Source: Holophagae bacterium (lineage in GTDB: Bacteria; Acidobacteriota; Holophagae; Acanthopleuribacterales; Acanthopleuribacteraceae). From it: DNA of 64,000 nucleotides. Positions 27,567 through 36,406 of the stretch are shown one piece after another. Position 1 is the first letter of the stretch, and each line of letters starts with the position of its first letter. The stretch spans positions 1 to 64,000 of the forward strand of contig JAUIFE010000021.1 of assembly GCA_030429565.1 (NCBI GenBank), written 5' to 3'. The position numbers and the translations under genes were made by a program. Under the pieces are notes generated by a model. The model saw nothing but the letters and a program-made list of their open reading frames with translations. It did no database searches and had not been told where the DNA came from.

Positions 27567-29450
27567 TTAGGAACAGTGTTCGTTACAGGGTTCGGCTGCG
27601 GTGTTGGTTTGAAAACCGGCTTTTAAAATTTCCAAAAACGTTTTGTTGCGGGCCGCGGCGTCATTGATAAAGGCTGGGTAATCCAGCAGGAACATGCCGA
27701 AAGGAATGCGCTCGTTTTCACGATGATTATCGGGAATGATCGCGACCTCTTTGTAGAAGAGGTTACCGGTGGAGTACAGCTCGATGAAGTTGTCTTCCAG
27801 CAAAGAAATGCGAAATTCGGGATTGAAATCGACAATGCCGTAGAACCAAATGCGCTGAATTTTGTCGGGATACAAGCGCGCCAGACGACGTGCACGCTGC
27901 CGTAATTGGCTGACGACGGCGTCGCGTTGCTGTAAGGGCAGCCCCGTTTTTTTTAGTTCGACAATGACGGCGTCGACTTTGTGGGTGGCATGGGGATCGT
28001 TGGAGAAAATTAGGGTGAGGTCGGGGCGTGCGCCTTGGTCAAAAACCTCATCGTCGCGCGCCAAATCACGCGCCAGGTGTTTGAGATCGCAGTCGCTGAG
28101 AAGGGTGCGGAAGTTCATGAACTTGTCGTCTAAAAGCCAGGCATTGTTGAAGAAGACCTGTTCGTCGAGGGTTTCGCCTTGGAGGCGGCGTTTCATGGGG
28201 ACGATGGTTTGGTGAATTTCCGCTTCGGCGTGATGGTCGTCGATGTCGGCCAGTTTACGGATGATGAGGTTGCGGTACAAAATATATTCCATGAGCACCC
28301 GCGACGAAATCTCGAGAGACTTTTCGTAAGTTGCTTGGTCGAGGGTTTCCGCTTCTAACACACTGCGTTGATCGTCGAAGAACTTTTGTTGGGCTTGTGC
28401 CAAAACCTGTTGTCGCTCAATCAGACCGGCGCTGTGGCGGCTAAAGTAACCCTGCAGGTGTGGATAGCGTTGGGTAAATGCCTCAAGGACACGGCGGTTG
28501 CGCCGGTCGATTTCAGGGATGGCGGCTTGCAGCACTTGTGAAAGGTGTTCCGTCAGCATCGCGCGCAAAGCCGACAGGGTTTTTTCATCGAGTTTGAGAT
28601 GTTGGCGGGAGCTGTCGGATTTGCCGCTGAAGAAATCGGAGAAAACGATGAAGACCACTTCGTAACCGGCCGGCATGTTTTTGCGGTGCAGTAACTTCAG
28701 TGGAATGGTGCGGCCGTCGGTGCAAATCGAACTGACAATGGTGGTGGGGCCGGGGGTTTTTTTGACGGTGTACATGATTTCAAACAGGCGGGGCTCACTT
28801 TCGGCCACGGCATAAAAGGACTTGGTTGCCAAGTCCTCAAGGTCTTGCACATTAAAGCTTTCTTCTTCTTGTGATACAAAGGTTCTCGTATCAAAAGTAC
28901 GTAATAGAAAGTGAAGATTTAGGTATTCACCTCTGCGCTTTTTATCGAGGAAGCAAGGGAAAAAGTGGCGAATGACATTGTTTTTAAGGTGCTTTGGTGT
29001 GAGTGCCTGGTAAGCATGAATTTTCTTTTGATTAAAGTGCTTGAAGTGGAGCTTTGTTTCAGGGAGCGGCGTGTCTAAGGTTTTAAGTGTAAAATCGCCA
29101 CAAAAGGCGTTGTTAAATTCGAACAAACGTTTTTGATTGCCAAAAATACTGCTAATGTTAACTTTGTCGAAGTAGTTGAGGTAAACCAGGCGGCCGACGC
29201 CTTTGTGGTCGGGTTGATCGACATCGAGCAGCTTGGTGAACTTTTGAAAGTTTTTATTATTAAAGCCCATACCGTTGTCGCTGATGATGATTTCAAACGC
29301 CGAGGCGCCCGTTCCGGGGTCTATTCGGCTTTCGATGGTGATTTCCGACGCGCCCGCATCAATCGCATTGGCAATGGCTTCGTAATAAACCAACTCCATC
29401 TTTGGGTTGGGGAAAAACAATGCAATTGCTTTTGACGTTATTATTTCCAT
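27567..29450 (-). CDS. GHKL (MORC/Hsp90-like) ATPase fused to a PD-(D/E)XK nuclease-like domain
   Basis: A 627-residue cytoplasmic protein. The N-terminus is a Bergerat-fold ATPase: the N-box EAIANAIDAGAS (Glu24, Asn28, Asp31) is of the MutL/MORC/Hsp90 kind, followed by ISDNGMGF (Asp58) and the lid KGVGRLVYL (about 83). The middle (about 110-450) is a transducer-like and helical region without a match. The C-terminus has RPD (Asp477), then Asp493 and VELKK (Glu498, Lys500), followed by QLRQRARRL: the layout of a PD-(D/E)XK nuclease core. GAGGT upstream supports ATG 29450; an in-frame ATG at 29549 has no support. No methylase or helicase is adjacent. A stand-alone defence or DNA-processing enzyme is inferred. 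Confidence 0.85.
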   Translation of the reverse strand: MEIITSKAIALFFPNPKMELVYYEAIANAIDAGASEITIESRIDPGTGASAFEIIISDNGMGFNNKNFQKFTKLLDVDQPDHKGVGRLVYLNYFDKVNISSIFGNQKRLFEFNNAFCGDFTLKTLDTPLPETKLHFKHFNQKKIHAYQALTPKHLKNNVIRHFFPCFLDKKRRGEYLNLHFLLRTFDTRTFVSQEEESFNVQDLEDLATKSFYAVAESEPRLFEIMYTVKKTPGPTTIVSSICTDGRTIPLKLLHRKNMPAGYEVVFIVFSDFFSGKSDSSRQHLKLDEKTLSALRAMLTEHLSQVLQAAIPEIDRRNRRVLEAFTQRYPHLQGYFSRHSAGLIERQQVLAQAQQKFFDDQRSVLEAETLDQATYEKSLEISSRVLMEYILYRNLIIRKLADIDDHHAEAEIHQTIVPMKRRLQGETLDEQVFFNNAWLLDDKFMNFRTLLSDCDLKHLARDLARDDEVFDQGARPDLTLIFSNDPHATHKVDAVIVELKKTGLPLQQRDAVVSQLRQRARRLARLYPDKIQRIWFYGIVDFNPEFRISLLEDNFIELYSTGNLFYKEVAIIPDNHRENERIPFGMFLLDYPAFINDAAARNKTFLEILKAGFQTNTAAEPCNEHCS

Positions 29451-29628
29451 GTTAGTTACCTCGTCATAGAAATGCTGCTGTCCCGAGGGGCATTGTTTTT
29501 TTGTTCGAGTAGTATTATTAGGTGTCTTGTTCTTTAGCGATCCTATCAATTTTGTTTAAGGGGTGGTAGGGTGAAATTTTTAAAAAATACAAAAATGTCC
29601 CCTGGCAGTTGTTCGCTCGCAAATAAAA
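29451..29628. promoter_or_regulatory. A+T-rich upstream region of the GHKL-nuclease gene
   Basis: This short spacer is clearly richer in A+T than its surroundings (A-runs around 29575-29595) and should hold the promoter of the minus-strand GHKL gene. No specific -10/-35 pair is claimed. Confidence 0.4.
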
Positions 29629-29655
29629 AAGCCGCGCCCTTGTGAGGCGCGGCTT
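29623..29655 (-). terminator. Terminator of the BNR protein gene
   Basis: Perfect 10-bp stem 29629-29638 / 29646-29655 with a 7-base loop; on the minus strand it is followed by a run of U (29625-29630 region). It lies 24 bp beyond the stop of the 29679-33494 gene and separates it from the GHKL gene. Confidence 0.9.
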
Positions 29656-29678
29656 GGTTTTATTAGGGGTTAGCCTGG

Positions 29679-32600
29679 TTAGGGGATGGGTTCTGCTTGA
29701 ATGCCTGCGAGGTATTGGCGCGAGGTGACGCCTTGGTCGCCCCACAGGACAAAGCCGGCCCATTCGGAGCCATTGGCACGGGCTTCCACCCAGGCACCGC
29801 GACTCAGGGTTTCGGGGTTCTCGAAGAGACCCGCGGCGGTGGCGACGTACTTTGTTTTGGCACCGATACCGGTCAGGGTGCGTGATTCCAAGACATTGCC
29901 GGCGGCGTCGTAGGCGGTAAAGGTCAGGTCGGCAGCTTCATTGCCGAGGTTGACGGCGACGAGACCGGTGAAGCGGTCGTTGCTACTTTTGAAGTAGGGA
30001 TACAGCCAAGCGCGGCCGCCGCCATAGTTGCCTTGGAGGCCGGTGAAGTAGTCGTGGTTAGAGATCGACGGTGCGCCAAACAAGGCGTAGCCGATCAGGG
30101 GTTGGTCGCCGCTGACTTGAACCCAAGCCGTGCCGGCGGGCACTTCTTCTTGGTTTTCGAAGTCAAAGAGCAAGGTGATTTTCTGTTGCGGTGTGAGGTT
30201 GCGCGGCGTGGTTTTGAGGACTTCGCCGGCGGCGTTGAAGTAGGTTTCGGTGACGTCGGCGGCGGTGCTGCCGAGGTTGATGTAAACCATGCCGGTCCAG
30301 AATTGATTGGTGTCGGTTGCGACGTGGAGGAAGTTGAGCGTGTTACCGCTTTGTTGATCGAGGCCGAGGGCGGCGGTTTGGCTGCGGTTGGGAAGACGGG
30401 TGAAGTATTCCATGGCGGCGAAGCCGGTGCCGGCGGTGTTGAGTTCGCCCCAAGAGCCGGGGGCGAGGTCGGTACCGAGGTGATCGGTGATGGGTTGGGA
30501 GCTAAAACCAAACGGGCCCGCAGCGCGATTAATGGTCGCGTCTTGGTTGGCGGGATAGCCGGTCAGGGTGACACTGGTTTCGCTTTGTTCGGGGTTGGCG
30601 ACGTTGACAACGGTTTCGAAGTTGACCAAATCGGTGGCGATATGGGGCAGGAAGACCTGTTGTTGTGAGACGGAGGCGCGGTAGGCGGCGCGGGTCGTCT
30701 GACTGCGTGTTTCGGCGAAAACCGAAAGCGTGCGATCAGAGGCGACTTGCAGCCAGGCGATGCCGTTGACGCCGGGGAACAGGCTGTCGACGGATTGGAA
30801 GGCGGAGGCGAGGGATGCGAGGTCGGTCACGACGCTGCTTTGGCCGATGGGGCTACCGTCGGCTGCGTAGGCGAAGATTTCGACGGCAGCTTGTTCGCCG
30901 TGGCTGTTGACGATACCGACATAGGTATCGAAGCCGTTGTCGGTGCGAATGTCGGCGAGGAAGTAGCGATTGGGCTGGGTGGAGGTAACCGGACCATCGG
31001 TGGAGAACTTGGCTTGGAACATGCCGTTCCCGTGGGTACCGATGATCAAGTTGTTGTCGCTGGGGCGCAGAGCCATGCTGGAAACAACGGCCGAGCCGAT
31101 TTGATCCAAACCTTCACGCTGCCATTGCGTGCCGTTGTTGCCGACCAAGGCGCGGGTGCTCCAGAGACCGGCGCTGGTGCCGACAATATAGAGGGGGCCT
31201 TCGCGGTCGTTGACAATCGCGCAGGAGCGGAAGCTAAGTTGGGCGATGTTGCCTTCGACGGGAAGCCAGGTTGGGTTGGCGTCACCGGCGTTCTCACTGT
31301 AGAAAGCGCTGGGAACTTTGTAGTTGGAGATCGTAATCAATACTTTATTGTCGTCGGTGGGATCAACGGCGATGCTGCTCACGGTGCCGCCGCCGGCGGG
31401 TAAGGTCGAGACGATCGGCGTGTTGGGTGCGGTGGTGTTGCGCGGGTCATCGAGGCGAATCAAACGCGAATCGTCGGTGCCCACGTACAACTTGGCGGCC
31501 TCGGTGTAGGTACCGCGCGTGGTCGCTGTCGCGGTGATGTTGGCTTCGGCACCAATTAAATCACCCAGTGCCGTATGCTCCAACCAGGTGTCGGCGTCCA
31601 CCGTCAAGGCTTGATCGGTGAAAAACAGCCGATTGTTTGAAGCGTAGTAAAGGTGGTCGGTGTTGTCAGGATCGAGACGGAAGTAGGTGACAAACAAGCC
31701 GTCACCGGTGTCGGCGGGTTGAATGTCGGCGAAGCCCTGGCCGTCATATCGGAAGATCGCACCAAATTGGAAACCCAAATAAAAGGTCGGGCGATCTTCT
31801 CCGTTGACGGAGACGTAGTCACCGATGGCGACCGAAACGCCGTCGCCACCGGCGAGTTCTTGGTGGAATTTGCCGGCAAAACTACCGGTGGTGCCGTTGT
31901 CTTGGGCGCCGCCGATGGCGAAGTTATCGCCGCGACGTGGTGAGACGGCGACGTGGTAGTACTGATAGGTCACGTAGTCATTGTTGAGATTGTCCCAAGC
32001 GACATCGCCGCTGCCGACAAGCGCGCTGTGAATGCCGCCGTCGGTGCCGCTAATGATAATGTCGGGGTTGGTGGGATCAAAGGTAACGACATGGATGTCG
32101 GGGTGGTGGTTTTCGTAACTACCGTAGGAGTTGGCCACGGCATAACCACCGATACGACGGGTTTGCGTGTTGGTGCGGAAGGCGTCGTCGGAGACGAACA
32201 AGTTGGTGCCGCCAATGTAAATGCGGTCGGGGTTATTGGGCGCGATCGCCAAGGCCACATCGTAACCGCCCTGAACGGTGAAAGGGTTGTTGCCGGCAAG
32301 GCAGTCACCGTCATTTGGCAGGTTGGCGCTCAAGTCAGTCCAGGCCTGCGTGTTCAAGTCCATGCGCAGCAACGCGGCTTCAGGTCGTTCCTCGGCGGTG
32401 TCGCAATCGTTTTGGTAGAAGGTGGCGGCGAGCACGTAGAGAAAGTTGTTTTGCGTATCGATGGCAATGTCGGTACGGCCGCTGTCGCGTGGCCATTCGG
32501 GTGGCAGCGCACTTTGACCGCCGACCAGTAACTCATAGGTGGAGAAATCGCCGGTGGCTGAGCGATAAATACCGCGGTTACGGCCGACTTGGCTGCTAAT

Positions 32601-33494
32601 CGCCACATAAATGGCGCTGCCGTCGGGAAGAATCTCGATGTCGTGCATGTCCCAGCTAGTGTAGCGTGGCAGGCTGGAAGAGAGGACGGCTTCGACGTTG
32701 CCGTTGTCGTGACGCAAGCGGTAAATGCCCTGTGGGCTGGAGATGTAGAGGTCACTGGTCGTCGGGTGAACTACCAGTTTGGAGACGTAATCGTAAACGC
32801 TGTCACGGCTTTCGATACTATTAGACGCCGTGGCTTCCACTTGGGCCCAAGTGCGCCCGCCGTCTTCAGAACGCCAGATGCCGTCACCGTAGTACGCGGC
32901 GCCATCGGCCGCAGCCGAGTTGCCGGAAAGTTCACCGGTGCCGTAGTACCAAACGTTGGGGTTACGCGGGTCTTGGGCGATGGAGGTGACGTTGTGCATT
33001 TCATCTTGGGCTGAAACCTTAACCCAAGTCTGACCGCGATTTTCAGTGCGGAACAGACCGGAGGAAACACCGCCGGCGAGGATCGTCTGGCCGGTTGCGT
33101 CACTTTGGTCAAACACAATGGCGCGGGTACGGCCGCCGAGGTTACCGGGGCCGCGGGAAATCAGTGATTCGACGCGCTTTTCCGTGTTCTTGTGGCGCGC
33201 AGCCTGCACGAGCACTTGCGTACGCAGTTGTGCGGCGTCGGCGGGGAGGGTGCCGGTGGCGGGATCTTTAAGTAGTTCGAATTCCCAGCGGCGGCGTTCG
33301 GCGGCGTACATGCGCCGTTGCTCGACTTTGGAAAGATTCTTGAAAGCAGGATCGCTGTGCGGCTTCAAGATACCGTCGCGGCCGAAAGAAAGCGCGGCGG
33401 GTTGGGGGGCGGCCGGTTGAGAATCGTTGACTAAAAAGAAAGCGCTCAACAGGGTCGTTGAAATCACAAATAGTGACAACACAGACCATTTCAT
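29679..33494 (-). CDS. Secreted BNR/sortilin-like beta-propeller protein, paralogue 1
   Basis: A 1271-residue exported protein. The N-terminal hydrophobic stretch (about 3-22) is a signal peptide or anchor without a lipobox cysteine. Residues about 115-840 hold repeated propeller blades with Asp-box/BNR-like turns (for example SGLFRTENRGQTWVKV, GIWRSEDGGRTWAQV) as in VPS10/sortilin and xyloglucanase-like folds. From about 865 to the end there are several Ig-like units with the pattern GxVxVNxGxxAADVxxxxYxAxG. The whole length is alignable with the 53097-56924 protein. GAGGAG lies 7 nt before ATG 33494, so the upstream ATG (33536) is not used. The role is unknown: extracellular binding or glycan processing are possibilities. 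Confidence 0.92.
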   Translation of the reverse strand: MKWSVLSLFVISTTLLSAFFLVNDSQPAAPQPAALSFGRDGILKPHSDPAFKNLSKVEQRRMYAAERRRWEFELLKDPATGTLPADAAQLRTQVLVQAARHKNTEKRVESLISRGPGNLGGRTRAIVFDQSDATGQTILAGGVSSGLFRTENRGQTWVKVSAQDEMHNVTSIAQDPRNPNVWYYGTGELSGNSAAADGAAYYGDGIWRSEDGGRTWAQVEATASNSIESRDSVYDYVSKLVVHPTTSDLYISSPQGIYRLRHDNGNVEAVLSSSLPRYTSWDMHDIEILPDGSAIYVAISSQVGRNRGIYRSATGDFSTYELLVGGQSALPPEWPRDSGRTDIAIDTQNNFLYVLAATFYQNDCDTAEERPEAALLRMDLNTQAWTDLSANLPNDGDCLAGNNPFTVQGGYDVALAIAPNNPDRIYIGGTNLFVSDDAFRTNTQTRRIGGYAVANSYGSYENHHPDIHVVTFDPTNPDIIISGTDGGIHSALVGSGDVAWDNLNNDYVTYQYYHVAVSPRRGDNFAIGGAQDNGTTGSFAGKFHQELAGGDGVSVAIGDYVSVNGEDRPTFYLGFQFGAIFRYDGQGFADIQPADTGDGLFVTYFRLDPDNTDHLYYASNNRLFFTDQALTVDADTWLEHTALGDLIGAEANITATATTRGTYTEAAKLYVGTDDSRLIRLDDPRNTTAPNTPIVSTLPAGGGTVSSIAVDPTDDNKVLITISNYKVPSAFYSENAGDANPTWLPVEGNIAQLSFRSCAIVNDREGPLYIVGTSAGLWSTRALVGNNGTQWQREGLDQIGSAVVSSMALRPSDNNLIIGTHGNGMFQAKFSTDGPVTSTQPNRYFLADIRTDNGFDTYVGIVNSHGEQAAVEIFAYAADGSPIGQSSVVTDLASLASAFQSVDSLFPGVNGIAWLQVASDRTLSVFAETRSQTTRAAYRASVSQQQVFLPHIATDLVNFETVVNVANPEQSETSVTLTGYPANQDATINRAAGPFGFSSQPITDHLGTDLAPGSWGELNTAGTGFAAMEYFTRLPNRSQTAALGLDQQSGNTLNFLHVATDTNQFWTGMVYINLGSTAADVTETYFNAAGEVLKTTPRNLTPQQKITLLFDFENQEEVPAGTAWVQVSGDQPLIGYALFGAPSISNHDYFTGLQGNYGGGRAWLYPYFKSSNDRFTGLVAVNLGNEAADLTFTAYDAAGNVLESRTLTGIGAKTKYVATAAGLFENPETLSRGAWVEARANGSEWAGFVLWGDQGVTSRQYLAGIQAEPIP

Positions 33495-33990
33495 AAAGGA
33501 TCTCCTCGGTGATTTGGTGGTGACAGACTGAGTCACACGCGGTAGCGAGGTATCGCTGCGCCGATGGAAACAGTTCGCCGGTGTGGTGAAAACGTCAAAA
33601 AAAATTCAGGGTCACAGGGACGATTGCAGAGACCCCTACCTGAAAGGCGGCCAACACACGTGTTCTTTAACGCGGTGCCGATCAAAAAAAAGGTCGACGC
33701 GTCGGACGAAATCGAGCAAGAAAAAGGGTTCAAAGCGCGAAACGAACGCCACAGACTAAACCAACATACAAAAATTAGAATCTACTTGCTAGGGTTTTGG
33801 GTCGTGGAGACGGAATAAAGGAGTCGGAATGACTGCTCGTTTGGTTGACCTTGGTGTTTTTGGAAGCATCGCTCATCAGTCGCCTACACCCTACAGCTTT
33901 AAGAATAGCGGTAAGTATGTGGAAAAAAGGCCGCTTGTTTTCACATTTTTACAAAAAACAGGAAGCGCTTTCCTTGGACGGTTGCTGTGC
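33495..33990. promoter_or_regulatory. Intergenic region upstream of BNR paralogue 1
   Basis: This 496-bp region contains the BNR gene promoter (minus strand) and the terminator of the GMC gene. A plus-strand frame starting at 33829 has a good AAGGAG but overlaps the GMC gene antisense and resembles nothing, so it is not annotated. No other feature is seen. Confidence 0.4.
33953..33974 (-). terminator. Weak terminator after the GMC oxidoreductase gene
   Basis: A 5-bp stem (33960-33964 / 33970-33974) around a GCGCT loop is followed on the minus strand by U6 (33953-33958) after one base. The stem is short, so efficiency is uncertain, but the position 17 bp after the GMC stop is right. Confidence 0.5.
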
Positions 33991-35583
33991 TTAGCTTTTT
34001 TTGAGAGTTTCGGCCAGAGTTGTGGCGTTTTTCATCGCCATGCCGTAGATGGAAACCTGAGGATTTGAGCCGATGCTGGTGGGAAATACCGAACCGTCAA
34101 ACACCCACAGATTTTGGAGTTGGTGGTGGCGGCCGCTGCTGTCGACCACGGCTCCGACTGGATCGTCGCCCAAAGGACAACCGCCCATGACGTGAGCGCT
34201 GAACAAGCGCACCAGGGTGGGTTCCATGGCCAGTTCATTGACGGCCTTTTGGGCGTCGGGCCAGGAACGATAAGCTTTGGCGTGACGGTGCAAGGGCACC
34301 ACTTCTTCGGCGCCGGCGGCGAACTGCAGTTCAACCATGGCGGCCAACGAGCGGCGGAACCCGTCGCGCAGATAATCGCTAAACGGGTAATCGAGGAGTG
34401 GGCTGCCGTCGGCGCGTAGCAACACGCGACCACCCTGGCTCTCGGGATGGAACCCGTCACGGCACAACGCCAACATTCCTTGGATATGGGCCAGTCGCGC
34501 CATGGCCTGGTGGTGGCCCGAGCCGGGAAAGTCGAGCACGGTCGCACTCAAAACTGGATGCAGCGGCGGCACCTCGAGTTTGAAACCCATGGGTCCGGCG
34601 GTTCCTTCCGGCCATAGGAAGGCGTCGCTGTAAATGGATTGGGGCGCACCCTCGAAGGGATTAATTTTATCTTTAAAAAAGGCGGTTGATGCGGTCACTG
34701 GATGGAGAAAGGTGCGTTTGCCGATTAACTGATGGGGATCGGGAACCTGCGAACGCAGCAACAGGGCGGGCGTGCCGACAGCGCCGGCGGCGGCCACCAC
34801 GGCGCGCGCTTTGACGGTGATCTCAACACCGGTTGGAAACACGCCGCGAGCGTCAAGTGCTTGGCAAACCACGCCGGTGACGCGATCGCCGGCAAGGGTT
34901 AAGCGGCGTGCGCGTGTGCGCGAAAAAAGTTTGGCGCCGGCGTTGAGGGCGGCGGGAAGCGTGGTGACCAGCATCGATTGCTTGGCGTTAATCGGGCAGC
35001 CCATCCCGCAATAGCCGAGGTTGGCGCAGCCACGGACATTGCGCTGCATGGTCGCGAAGGAAATGCCGAGGCGTTCGGCGCCGAGCTTGAGTTTCTCGTT
35101 GTTGGGGTTGGGCGCAACCGGCCAACGGTGAATGCCCAAGCGTTCGAAGACTTTGGCGAACCAGGGCTGCATCTCGCTTTCACTACAGCCACGAACGGCG
35201 TGGTGTTCACGCCAATGGTTTAGCGTTGGCGGTGGTGTTTCAAAGCTGCTGGTCCAGTTGATGGTGGTGCCGCCGCCGACGCATCGGCCCTGCAATATAT
35301 TGATGGCTTTGTCTTTGGTTTTGCGGCTGGCCGACTCTTGGTACAACTCGGGGTAAGCGAAACTTTCGTGCATGTTGAAGTGGCTGGAGGAATGGAAGGG
35401 TCCTTCCTCAATCAAAACCACCTTGTAGCCGGCCTGAGTCAAAATTTCAGCGCTAATACCACCGCCGGCACCGGTGCCGATGATGACGACGTCGGTTTCC
35501 AGGGTTTGCGATTCGGTCAGGGTGGCGGCGTCAACGGCCGACCAGCCGGCTGCCAAACCTTCTGCGATGGGATCTGGAATCAA
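33991..35583 (-). CDS. GMC-family oxidoreductase, FAD-dependent
   Basis: A 530-residue glucose-methanol-choline family flavoprotein. The dinucleotide-binding motif VVIIGTGAGGGISAEIL lies at about 32-48, GGGTTINW follows in the FAD region, and the C-terminus has SAHVMGGCPLG and the FAD-contacting VFDGSVFPTSIGSNPQ. A cysteine cluster GYCGMGC at about 193-199 is typical of the bacterial dehydrogenases that work with a subunit-3 partner. It oxidises an alcohol or sugar; the substrate is unknown. It starts at TTG 35583 with GGAGG 7 nt upstream. The gene for its Tat-exported small subunit ends 19 bp before, so the complex is probably exported together by the partner's Tat signal. Confidence 0.93.
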   Translation of the reverse strand: MIPDPIAEGLAAGWSAVDAATLTESQTLETDVVIIGTGAGGGISAEILTQAGYKVVLIEEGPFHSSSHFNMHESFAYPELYQESASRKTKDKAINILQGRCVGGGTTINWTSSFETPPPTLNHWREHHAVRGCSESEMQPWFAKVFERLGIHRWPVAPNPNNEKLKLGAERLGISFATMQRNVRGCANLGYCGMGCPINAKQSMLVTTLPAALNAGAKLFSRTRARRLTLAGDRVTGVVCQALDARGVFPTGVEITVKARAVVAAAGAVGTPALLLRSQVPDPHQLIGKRTFLHPVTASTAFFKDKINPFEGAPQSIYSDAFLWPEGTAGPMGFKLEVPPLHPVLSATVLDFPGSGHHQAMARLAHIQGMLALCRDGFHPESQGGRVLLRADGSPLLDYPFSDYLRDGFRRSLAAMVELQFAAGAEEVVPLHRHAKAYRSWPDAQKAVNELAMEPTLVRLFSAHVMGGCPLGDDPVGAVVDSSGRHHQLQNLWVFDGSVFPTSIGSNPQVSIYGMAMKNATTLAETLKKS

Positions 35584-35602
35584 AGCAAGGCCTCCAAAAA
35601 GG

Positions 35603-36139
35603 TCAACCGGTGATAAATGCGGGCGGGCCTTGGTATCCCAGGGCGGGCCAAGAGCGCGGGTTGCCGTACCAAGCGGCGGTAATCAGTTGTTGTAAACCGT
35701 CGTAGGCGGAACGCAACAAGGCGGTGCGACTCTCGCGCCAGCGGCGCATGACGGCCTCGCAATCGGCGGCATCGGTGGTGGACCAGTCGCGCCACAAGCC
35801 GCAGGCAAGCACGCGACTCGGCGTCAGGGTCATTAAGGTGAAAAGTTGTCGCAGCTCGGCTTGAATCGACGGCTGGAACTTGGCAATGGTCTGGTCGACG
35901 GCGAAGACAACTTGTTCGGTCAGATCGGCGTCATTGACGACGTCGGTTCCGGCTAGAATCGCGGGGACCAGTGCCTTAATGACGGCGTGGTCGGCTTCAG
36001 TTAAAAACAGATAACGGTGCTCGCCACGAACTGCTAAATGAGTGCCGGATCCCCAAAAAGTGCCGCGACTAAATTCGCCGGCACAGAAAAGCGCGGCGCC
36101 ACCGAGCAAGCCGGCCCGAATAAAGGTCCTGCGTTTCAT
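35603..36139 (-). CDS. Gluconate 2-dehydrogenase subunit 3-like protein with Tat signal
   Basis: A 178-residue protein. The N-terminus MKRRTFIRAGLLGGAALF is a twin-arginine signal, and the rest (EHRYLFLTEADHAVIKALVPAIL, then helices) matches the small subunit family that accompanies membrane-associated GMC dehydrogenases. It escorts the folded flavoprotein across the inner membrane in known systems and helps pass electrons to a c-type cytochrome or quinone. No cytochrome subunit is next to it. Translation starts at ATG 36139 (GGAAG upstream); longer in-frame sequence would put the Tat motif internally. It is the first gene of a two-gene operon with the GMC oxidoreductase. Confidence 0.9.
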   Translation of the reverse strand: MKRRTFIRAGLLGGAALFCAGEFSRGTFWGSGTHLAVRGEHRYLFLTEADHAVIKALVPAILAGTDVVNDADLTEQVVFAVDQTIAKFQPSIQAELRQLFTLMTLTPSRVLACGLWRDWSTTDAADCEAVMRRWRESRTALLRSAYDGLQQLITAAWYGNPRSWPALGYQGPPAFITG

Positions 36140-36406
36140 TCCCCAACTTCCTAAATACGATGCCGGGACCCCATCGTCATGCGGCACAAGCGGCAGATCG
36201 GCGAGAAGCAGGTCGGGACATCGGACAATCACATTAAATTAACATTGAATGGTAACTCAGTTTTGAATTTGTGGCAAACACCGGCGGTGGTGACCCTGCG
36301 TTCCGGCCGAGCCGCCCAAAACTTTCGCTTGTCAGTCGCGCCTCGGCTCTGGCAAGGTGAGGGGGATTTTCGCCGCCCCGGCCGGCCTTTTAATAGAGGA
36401 GTCACT

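Noticed and set aside
33829-34068. Plus-strand frame of 79 codons with a good AAGGAG
   Set aside because: Its 3' part is antisense to the GMC gene, the product shows no family features, and no promoter or partner is visible. The ribosome-binding match may be chance.
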